In this document: positions 33,556 to 44,100 of the stretch, in pieces
Numbering within the stretch: the stretch's first letter is position 1
Layout of the letters: the number at the start of each line of letters is the position of its first letter
Assembly (NCBI GenBank): GCA_029204225.1
Contig: CM055110.1
Coordinates: 22,338,881 to 22,402,880, forward strand
DNA from: Diphasiastrum complanatum
Lineage: Eukaryota > Streptophyta > Lycopodiopsida > Lycopodiales > Lycopodiaceae
Reading direction: 5' to 3'
Length of the DNA: 64,000 bases
Translations under genes and position numbers: made by a program
Notes under the pieces: model-generated
What the model was told of the DNA's origin: nothing
What the model saw: the letters and a program-made list of their open reading frames with translations, nothing else
Databases searched by the model: none

Positions 33556-34145
33556 CTCCTCTGTTCTCCTTCTGGAAGTGAGTGCACAACTACACAATGT
33601 TGTCAGAGATGCAGCGACTGCTATAGCCAGGGATGGAGCATTCCATGTCCCCAGAGAGCAGTCTCATGTCCTTCCCTCTACCGTGTCCCACTCTTCGCGT
33701 AGGCGTGTTGACATTGTCCTCTCCGGGGATGAGCTTTGTACTTTGGCATATCTTGTTGTTACTGATCCCACGCGTGGTGACCTATTGCCTCGCTCTGCCT
33801 TCACTCCAGGAGAAGCGGCAGACGTGACAACAGAAAAGAAGGAAAAAAACTACTCCGACAGACACCCTACTGATGCTTTCATTCTCTTGATAATTGAGAC
33901 ATATGGCACCTTGTATCGAAGCTTTGAGGAATTTCTTCGCATGTACCCCATCGGACGACAGAGTGTCAAGGTATTCCAAGTTTTATTCTCGTGGCTTCTT
34001 CCAAACAACGTATTTCCATTGCCCTGCAACGTGCTCAGGCCCTATCAATCTTACAACGGGCGATGGTGGTGGGGTCTGCTACATCTCATCTCCCTTCATT
34101 AGCCGACTCTGTAGTCAATTGGCAGACTTTCGCTGACATCATCAT
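33556..34145 (+). pseudogene. LINE-2 C-terminal region
   Basis: Continues the RT-type element cut at 24,127. It encodes 'LHNVVRDAATAIARDGAFHV', then 'RRRVDIVLSGDELCTLAYLV' and 'VTDPTR', a Glu/Lys-rich 'TEKKEKNYSDRHPTDAF' and, after a frameshift near 33,980, 'SILQRAMVVGSATSHLPS'. The spacing D...(V)xxTDP...K resembles restriction-like endonuclease tails of some LINEs; this is inference. About 200 residues expected between the RT and this region are absent. Confidence 0.62.
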
Positions 34146-34535
34146 AGGTTTTGCACCTTTTTTTTTTAATGCGAGATCTGAATTATTCTTAGTTGTAATG
34201 AAAGCTTCGCTCTTGTTTGAGCTTACATTTGGTTAAACTTTTCCTTTGGGGACGTATATATCTCATCAATATACCTATTAATTTTTTATATGAATAAATT
34301 CATGAGGGTGTTTCTTATTTTTCACATAGTTTGCTTATTTATGGATTTTTTTTTTGGACGTGCTAACCAGCATTAGTTATGTTGCATGCCTAGAGACTTC
34401 TATTGGAGATACATACGTAGATACGTATCTACGTAGGTAGTAACGTACATACATACATTTATTCATGAATTCACAATACAAAGCAGGCAAGAACAAACAA
34501 TAAGAGAAGAGAAGAGACAAGCTGCATATAACCGG

Positions 34536-34577
<42 letters not shown>

Positions 34578-34958
34578 AAGAAAGAGAAAGCGTGGAGGCA
34601 ATGCAACCATTCGCACTAACACGATCCTTATCCGTGTCTGTGCACCGCACTCCACTCCACTCAACTCCACCCTTGCAGAGCTCCAAGCAATATTGCCTTA
34701 AAATGTATTTTCTATACATGATATAATAATACGTTTCCGTGTTTCTAGTTGTTTGTTCATTGCTCTATGGATTTACATCTCAAAGCAGCTTCCATGACTT
34801 CCATCATCATTTTTGTGTACAACCAAATCGACATTTTAGTCGAAGATTAGTACTGTGGATGTTGTAGCTCGCCTCTGTCTTTATTGTGCTTGGCTTTCTA
34901 AATGCTGGAACAAGGTATGATGCTTTGGTGTTGATCGGTTTGGAGCTAACTTGCAAAA
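34146..34958 (+). promoter_or_regulatory. 5' flank of the O-fucosyltransferase gene
   Basis: About 800 bp between the LINE-2 end and the start codon. It includes a (GA)n tract and AT-rich stretches. No TATA box can be fixed with confidence. The promoter is therefore either very short or inside transposon DNA. Confidence 0.4.
34538..34573. repeat. (GA)n microsatellite upstream of the gene
   Basis: About 17 GA units, ~390 bp before the start codon. Such tracts often lie in plant promoters or 5' UTRs. Confidence 0.85.
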
Positions 34959-35141
34959 ATGGTTTTCAAGTCGAAGATCAAAACCCTGGCCGCGGTAGGG
35001 TTGGCTTTGTCTATGCTCTCCTTGACTGTGCATCTTCTGCTGGCACGCTATTCTGCAACGAAGCAGGTTGTGGTGAAGAGCCGTGCTCACACTATCATCA
35101 GCCGCTGGGATACTCGCGGCAGCGAAAGGGACGACACTCCG
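34959..35141 (+). CDS. Exon 1: N-terminus and signal anchor
   Basis: 61 codons, starting '[20 protein letters not shown]', basic then hydrophobic: a type II membrane anchor. ATG context AAAATGG with an upstream in-frame stop. Donor GTAATT, phase 0. Confidence 0.82.
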
Positions 35142-38100
35142 GTAATTTTCCTTCTGCAATGATTTTGGGCTTTTTTTTGCAACTGTATTTGATGCCATTA
35201 GCTTCGATATTCACAGCATTTACATCCACTTGTAGGCCAATCTAGGATCGGAGCATGAAACTCCAAGGCATTTCTATTTTGCAGAGGCTGGGATTCGAGT
35301 CCTTGCTTTCACGGAAGCAATGCCACCCTTATTATCTAACTCAACTACTGTGGGGATGTTGAAAGTTTTCTTATTAACTGTCCTTAGGTCAGGTGCCTGT
35401 TAAAAAAGTATCTTCGTGCTTATGTTCTTGTATTCATTTGAGAGTAAGGCTGGCTTATGGGGCAATCGTATTGAAAACCCACACTTGCCCCGAATCAATA
35501 GTAGTGCACAAGGGTTTCACACAAAGCCACTTGGTAAAGGTAAGTGCAAGTGGCCTCAATTTAAAATTGGATATTGTGGCATCTCATGTCCGGGACCATG
35601 GGGTCACATCACTCCGTAGGGGAAAAGTATACACCCTTGTAAGTTGTATCCCCCATTATCAACTTGCTTTCTATTTATACACTTGTGTGTTGCGTCTATC
35701 AATGTTAAACGTCATGTATTGTTACAAAAACTGTATTACGAAGAATAAATGTTATCTTTTCTCATACCATTATTGCCCACTTATTCCATCAAATCCTTAA
35801 GCACCAAAAATTTCCTCTTTGAATCTAGTTTGGGTGAATGTATGCGGGTGGTTCCTTCTTTGTTGCTAAAGATTGACATTGTTGCAATTGTGAAGAGAAG
35901 ATAGTGCAGCTTCAGACGCCCCTTTTTCTGAATGTTTGCATGCCTTCATTGCCCACTTATGCTACCAAAACCTTAAGCATTCAAAATTCCTTTGGGTTGA
36001 CTATGTGGTCAAAACAAGTATAAACTAGAGAATTAGTGCTTTTAAGTCTTCCTTATTGTCCTTGATTCGGTTGCATTTTTTTTTTGGCCCGGGGGGGGGA
36101 GGGGTGCTGTTTATTTGCATCTTAGACCTCGTATCTTAGTCGACATGTGCATGCCAATCTATTCATAGTTGAGTTACAATTTTTTTGCATGTGTTATATT
36201 TCTATCAAGGCTCTAGGAAGTGTTATTTTTTGACGATATATATGGCTTTGTTGAATTTTGGCTTGTCTTTCAAACTGGTGTTTATGAGACATCATAAGTT
36301 TGCCACATTGCTTGGCAAATATATCGATCATTTTAGGATCATCATATCTTCAACTGTATAAGTATGAGAATTGTTTTCCTTGTATCTCTTGAATTTGTTG
36401 TACCATTAATAACATTATAAAGATTGTCAAGCCAAGGCTCTTCCTATAACTCCTTTGTGTTCTTGCTTTTTTTGATAGGCCACTTTAGTTTGAGTGTAAA
36501 AGGATGATAATGCTTTACTTAACTATTTTCTCCGCACAACTACAACGCTTGATAACATACTTTATTGATGTAAATCTTCTTTGGTTGTCATCCCAGTTTG
36601 CAGAAGTAGCTTGTTTAAAAGTCTCCATTGCTACATGTCTTAATTGTTTTTTTAAGGGTTGAATCAAGATATAGTAATAAGATGGTCCAGACTTGATTGA
36701 TCGATACATTCAATATTGAGTTTTGACCGACAATCAAAATAGGCACCTTGCTCAAATCAAGTAAGGCTTGTCTTTAGATGTGACTTAATGTGCTCAAAAG
36801 TTATTAGCTAGTAAGTTTGGACAAAACTATTTGTTATGAATTTAGTTGGCATGCATGTATGCAAATAGGATTGTGTTGAATAGTAGGCTAGGGTGGTCTA
36901 GTGACTGCCGTACTGTCAGTAGTCACTACAACTCTCAGTGAGTTTAAGACATATAGTTTTGTTCAATGCCCTAGTCAACCATCGATGATCGTGTGACCTA
37001 GGACAAAAAAAACAAGTAAATGAGCTAAGATAGCCTATGGTGAGATGCAGTCTCAATCTATACAACGACTATTAGTGGGGAGAAGCTTGAGAGAATAGGC
37101 TTCTGACATTTGGTATTAGAGCAAAGGGAGACCTAGTAGGATCTAGAAATCAGCATGTGCAACTATTGCAATATCTAGCTAGTTGTATGCTACATAGGAA
37201 AAAGAGGAGAAATTCATGAAGATGGATTGTGGCTAGTCAAGAAACTCTGGATATTTCCAACATGGAGTAAACTTCTTGTTCCCCCCAATGTTGCAAGATC
37301 ACGAAGAAAAAGGTGTCCAAGTAAGCATGGTGATACTCCTGGAATCAAAAGGACTTTTAGCTTGTAGACATGGGCATGTTTTATTCCTTGTACTCAAAAC
37401 TCAACCTGCTTATAGTGATCTTCAAGTGGCTTTTATCTGATTAAGACCAAGAAATGTATTGAATTTTGTATGCAGAATGAGATTCATAATTCTATTTACA
37501 ATTGTATTAATAGCGGATTTGCGAAAAGCATTTGGTTCCTCCTCATCCCCTTGTAAATGCTAAAGAACCTATTAAAATATTCTAATAAGTGCTCCAAATG
37601 TTTTACCCCCCATGTCTTATGCACAACTTACAAGTTACAAGTGTACAAGTCAAAAGGGGCAAAATAGACATTATATTTCAACATGATCCTGTTTTTCTCA
37701 TTGCATCTCATCCTACAGGGCACTTGTTCTGAACCAATGTTGAGTTAGATGTTTTGCAAAAGATGCGTCAACAACTACTTAAGAGCTCCTACTCTGCCCA
37801 AGTTTTGGAGATCGGCAAAAAATGATTCTTAAAGCCAATGTGGTTTGTGATTTAGATCACGATTCGTGAGTCGCCACTAGAACTATGCATCAAATTGAAT
37901 GAAGATTCCTTAAAACAATATGGTTGGTCAAGCGATTTATAGATGTTTGGTTTGGATATTGGCGACATTTTCTCTCAACTATGGCTTCTTTGATTACTTT
38001 TTGTTGCCTTTTCACTTTTTAATACCTTCCATACTTAGGTTAAGCTTCTATTGGAGGATTTATTAGGACTTAACATACAGTATTGTACGTGTGTTACAAG

Positions 38101-41100
38101 GTCGGTTGTGTCCTTATGATCTCGCCTTCTCCTCCCTATCCTAGATCTTGTCCTGCTTTTAGTCCCCCTATTGATGTTGTTTTTAGAACATTTGCTTATA
38201 GAGATTACATAAGGAGGTTGCTTTATCTGGACCGTATTATGTCTTTGGGTAAGTCTTGTCTTGACATGTTCAATAGGTTCAATTCTAGGAACCTCTTTTG
38301 GTGGTTCTATATTCTAGAAAACATGTCTTTCCAAGTTTCCAAGATCTTGGTTTTTCGAGTTCTCACTTTTATCGACTTAAATTCTTTTAAGCTGCTTCAT
38401 AAAATACAAAGCTAATGGTAAATCTTAAATTTTTACATCTAGTAAAAATCGACTCATCACAAATTTTACTTCACCTGATCTTGACATAATTAGTGTGAGC
38501 TCTATTCTTAGAAAGCTTGAAGTTACGAGTGCTCTTCCTCCTTGTGTGAAGAAATTTTGGGATCATCCAATTGTTGCTTGGAAATATGTCAAAACTATAG
38601 GACAAAAAGCCTTTAACTAGAATCTTTTAGTAAAGAAAAGTTGTCTATCCTTAATAGCCCTTCTTCTTGTGGTGACTCCATTTATTCTAAGTTTTGTGAT
38701 GCTTTTTTGGGTCATATTGTTATTGTAGTCCTCCCTCACAGGCAAGCACCAATTCTCCTTTTTCAATTGATGCTTGTTTGTTCAAATCTATAACTAAGAG
38801 TATCAATAAGCTAATTTTATCGCATTCAATCGGAGTCTTTGTTAATAGTTACAAGCTAAGATTCACTAGCTATGCTAGAAAGCAGGACTTAAGCTAGAAA
38901 GCAAGAAGAGAGCATTTTGCTTAAGGAGGCTAAAGAGGAGCAATCATCATAAACTGAATAAAGGAATACAATGCTGCCCTACATATACCCTCTCCCTGAA
39001 TTAAATAGAGGATTCAAAAAAAAAGGGAGGGAATAGGATTTGGAGGGAAAATAGTGCGCCTTCCCAATAGGAGGACCCCCACTCCAAATCAACGTGACCA
39101 AGTTTTAAAAATATGACCAAATAGGGCCCAAGGCCAGTACATGAATAAAAAGGGCCCTTAGGCCTGCTTATGCATAATAACGAATAAAAGAATGGACGCG
39201 GCGAATGTAATGAGCCAAGTCCATAACTCTCCCCTGCAGAAAAACAAAGCCCTCCACCGGCTAGCAAGCATAATGACTATTTAAAACAATAATGTAAGCA
39301 TGCTAAATACTGAAAATCACGAACTAATGGAAATACTGATGGAGAGGCATAAGTCGTCACAACAGATAAAAGTATCATAACTGTGTAAAGCAAGTACTAA
39401 GCAAATACTACAACAAAACAAAAAAAGAATAGTCATAGCTAGCCGAATCATGAAGTAGAGGGAACATTTGCAATGACATCTGTAGTAGAGGAAAGAACTA
39501 AAGCAATGAGGGCTCGAGTCTGATTTGCCAATAATGGTGTATGATAAAAGGCATCAATAGGCTCCCAATTTGCCTCTTCAAGAGGACGACCATCCCACTG
39601 TACTAAAAATTGAACCTGTCTGCGACGTCGACTATGTTGAAGGCGAACCTGATGGATGGCAACTGGCAAAAAAAGGAATAGCTCTGGCTCTGTAGGAAAT
39701 GTGAGATCGCGAGCCACAAACTTACCCAAGTATGGTCTGAGGACACTGTTCATCAAGGTCATAAAGGTAGCTGGAGCATTAGTGAGCCCAAAAGGCATCA
39801 CCTTAAACTCATAATGACCATGACGAGTCCTAAAAGCTGTTTTGGGGCATCTTCCGACTTTATACGGACTTGATGATATCCCGATCTTAGGTCTATTTTA
39901 CTGAAAAACTTAGCCCCGTCGAGTTGATCAAACAACTCGTCTGCCCGAGGCATAGGATACTCTTAATTGTGCTTTATTGAGGGCTTTGTAATCTACGCAA
40001 AGATGCATAGACCCCTCTTTCTTTTTCACCAAAAGGACTGGTGAGGCCCATGGTGAACTACTGGTTTGAATTTGGCCTTTCCCAAGATACTCTGCTAACT
40101 GCCTAGTTATTTCTTCATCCTCTGTTCGGCTGACCCGATATGGAGGTTTAGAAACAGGTGCTGTACCTGGTACTAGGTTTATTACATGATCTACTTCTCT
40201 GCTAGGTGGTAAACCATGTGGTAAATCTTCAAGAAAAACATCTTTAAATTTAGACAACAAAGTTTCTAATTTACTGATTTTTTGCTGTAAAGAACTAGAA
40301 ATAGAAACTTATGGAATAAACTGAAAGTCACATAAGAATACCTGATGTCGTCGTCTCCGATTAGCTGACAGAGCTCTGAACTGCAGACCATAGGGCTGTT
40401 GGGGACATCATGCTCCCCATGCAACTGGATCTCTCGGCCTTGATGCTGAAAGCTGAGGGTGTTTTCCTGATAATTTCTGTGGAGGGAAGGTCCTAAGCTG
40501 TAGAGCCAATCTCTCCCGAGAACAATGTCTGTGCGATCCAGGTGCATTATCTGAAAGTTCATTTCATCTTGATACCCCTAAATACCAAGATTTAAGATAC
40601 TTACCATAGTTTTCCAAGATTTTTTGTCTTCACCCTTAGCTAATGAAACTATGTACCTATGCTGACTAGGTACTTCTGGTAGTCTGAGTTTTTTAACCAG
40701 GGTGTAGTTGATGAAATTATGGGTTGCCCCATCATCAACCATGACTCTAACTGACTGGTTACCAACTTTCCCATGCATACAGACTAGGTCATGTGGCCCA
40801 AAACTGAAGGGTCTCGCTAGCATTGCAGAGGTTAGCTGGCAACAGTGTTCAACACTTTGATCTCGGAAGCTACCGAGTCACTTGGGAAACTTACTGTCTG
40901 AACAAGATGAACTTGTTTTTTATCTTTCTTATCTTTGTTAGTGAAAGGCCCCTTGGGACACTGTCTGACTGTGTGTCCCTTGCCCATGCACACAAAGCAC
41001 AAATGTTCTTGTTTGGCTTTTTCAAAATCTTCTGGTTTTAAGGGCTATATGAGCGATGGGCTTTTCTGAGGAGCTTCACTTTTAATTTTATCTTCTTTCT

Positions 41101-44100
41101 TTCTCTTTAAAAATTTCTTTTTAAATTGACTTCTGAGGAGGCTGCTTAGAAAGAGGCTACTGTCTCGCCTTCTTCCTACATATTGAATCATCATAGATTT
41201 GAGCATGTCTAAGAGCTTGCTCTAGGGTAGTGGGCGAGTTTCTCTGAACCTCAACTTTATATTCATCTTTAAGGCCACGAACAAGTCCTTTGATTTTATG
41301 ATAATCATCCATATTTTTTATCTTTAAAATTGCTTCTCGATATCGCGAGATATATTGGATTAAAGATTTGTCCATTACTGTTTTTTCCCAGGCTTCCCAG
41401 GCTCTATCAAGTTCATTTTCTGGTAGAAACTCTCTTAGGAACGCTTCTTCAAAAGCTTTCCATGACCGGGGTGTCTGCCCAGTCTCCTGGAGGTTTAACC
41501 ACCACTTATAGGCCATGGGCCCTAAGGAAAGACTGGCCTCAATAGCTTGCAAATGGTCAGGGGTCTGTTTAAGAGCATGAATGTTCTTCCATTTGCTGAG
41601 GAAGGTGTGTAGAATATTTGCATTTCTATCCTTCTCTTCCCCAAGAAAAGTAGGAGGCTTTAAGTCTTTAAAGACACTGGGGTGAGACCGCATAGGCTCA
41701 CCCGAAACTGATGGAAGTGGAGAAGGGGATAACTGAGAAGTGGAGGGAAGGCTTCCTTTCGCGGAGCTCAAAATCAAGCTTTTGAGTTCAGCGAACGAGT
41801 CGTCCACGCTGGACTTGAAATTGGCTAACGCCAACTTCAGCTCATCCACTTCTGTTACAAAATGGAGAAACTGCTCCTTGGTACCCAATTCGTCGAGTTC
41901 TTCGGCGAATTGCTCCTGTTCTTTCATTTCCATGGGTTCTTTCCCCTTCCTGAAAATCAAGGCTTCTGTTTCAAGTCTTGAGGGGATATAGTGTGAGCCT
42001 TGTTAGGCATTCCTCATTATGGTATTCCTATGCAGCTATGGTTGGGAGGAGACTTGCAGCAGAGCTCTCATGTTTGCTTGTTGATCTATGTACATTTGCT
42101 TGAGATTAATAAATTGATGGATTTGTTGGGTAATTATGTGTATTTACTTAGGGTTTGTGAGCTTGTGTGCAACAAGAGGCCTTTGTAAAATTCAGAATTC
42201 TCCAAACTCGGATTTTATGAGGGAACCCCTTAACCTTGACACATCCTAACGTCGACACATGGCAAACTTTATGCACAGCCGACACTTGCCACTTGGCAGT
42301 ACCTTGACACATAGGCAAGCTAGTAGGTGGACAGTCTGACACGTGTCACTCATGCACTGGACCAAGTGTCCCAATGAGCATATGACACGTGTCACGTTGA
42401 CCGGTCAACCCTTCCTACTTTTTAGGAGGTCAGTCCAACAAACTCTCATGAGACCCAGTACCCCCTTGGCCATCTCGGATTTAGTCACTATAACAGATAT
42501 TTACATTGCAATTTACAATTTTCTCCACAGGCCGATGACTTAGCCATTTACAATTTAATAATTACAATTCACCATTTACATTGGGTAAGGGATTCAAAGT
42601 ACATGTGACACCTCTGCTCGCTGATTTTTGGAGGTCCCTACTCGCTGATCCAAATGCTTCCTCTGATCCCAATTTTCAGATGTATGAGCCCAAATTTGAG
42701 GAAAGAACTTGCAGTCAACTCGCTATGGGCTACCAAACCCAAATCCGCTCTGAACTCCAAAAATTGCTCACTAAAATCAGGTTTGGAGCTGATTTTTTAC
42801 AGCGATGGACCTGTTTGCAGACTTTTGCCTAAAATCCGCTCAGCAATCAACAATTTATACACAAAAAACAAGGATAGATCCCTGGTTCCCCAGCGCTGAG
42901 TTTATGCAAGGAATTTTGCCTCAAAACAAGTGAAAATTTCCTTGAGATCTGCTCAGTAGGAACTATCCCTACAGCGCTGGATCTATTCTACTAATTTCTG
43001 GAAAGTTGAAGAGATTTTGTACACTCTCCTAACTTTCTCTACTGCTGCTCCTAAACTGCCAAAGATGGAGATGGCTCTATTACTAGTAGGGCAAACACTA
43101 ACTGATCCACCCAACCTTGCCTACTCCCTGATATGGAGCAAGCCCTTCCTAGCCCAATGTGAGGCCTGGTAGCATGCATACTGCCAAGTGTCGGCCACGT
43201 GGCACTGACGTGGCCGACTGCACGTCGGGACCCAACGTGGGGCCCTATCCTGTTGACAGGGTCCCTACACGTTAGGCCCGCCATGGCTATGGACCGTGTC
43301 GGGGCACACTACTCACACTGTCTTGCCCTGTTGGTTGTGTATGCTGGACATGACTTTGATTGTGGTATCTGACCTCCTGTGTTCTCTAGGGTTCGGCACT
43401 GGTTACGTGCTCGTAACACTAAGGAAGAGACAAAACCTGAGGGAGGGGACGTTTGTCGTCACCCGAACTTAGTCTAACTTCCAAAATCACCAAAAAATGG
43501 CACAAAAACAGCCAATCAAGATGGATAATAATCAGAAAATAAGGGGCTGAGAAAGTAGAATAATGGACAGCAAATGTGCAAGGCCAATAAGTAGAAGGGT
43601 TCTAACAATGGAAAAAGGAAGGAGGAGGGTGTGAGGCAGCAAAATGACAAATATGAGAGGGAAATAGGGGGCCAATCAGTATTGCCAACAAAGAGAGGTA
43701 AAAGCTGAAGATATGACAGAATAGATGCGCCAACCAGCCACCAATCCGAATCCTCAACTCGCGCCAAATAAGCTGAAAAAAGTGCTGAAAGAGGGTTGTA
43801 GACAGCCGACAAATAATCAGCAAAATGAGCAGCAAGTCGATGGAGAAATCCACCGAGAATGGTGAGATAATAGGGCGCTGGGCAGCAACTTCCAAGATCC
43901 ACATTATGCTGAAAAAAATTAGGCTGGAAAAGGTGCTGAAGTAAGGCGCTGATCAGCCTCCAATCAATAGCCGAAACGGACAGCAAGTTGGTGAAGAGAA
44001 CCGCTGAAAATGAGACGGTAGTAGGGCGCTGGGCAGCAGCTACTGAATCTGAAAAATGATGAGTAAAATAGCTGAAAATAATGGTGATGTAGGGCGCTGG

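Noticed and set aside
35285-35310. 'ggattcgagtcc', resembling a tRNA/SINE B box
   Set aside because: No matching A box or tRNA fold, no poly-A tail or target duplication.
35393-35800. 135-codon frame in intron 1 as a possible extra exon of the host gene
   Set aside because: No family similarity, and exons 1 and 2 already join in phase.
36872-37122. Short LTR plus Met-tRNA-like primer site (TRIM-like)
   Set aside because: Single LTR candidate only, no partner, no polypurine tract; noted in the intron entry.
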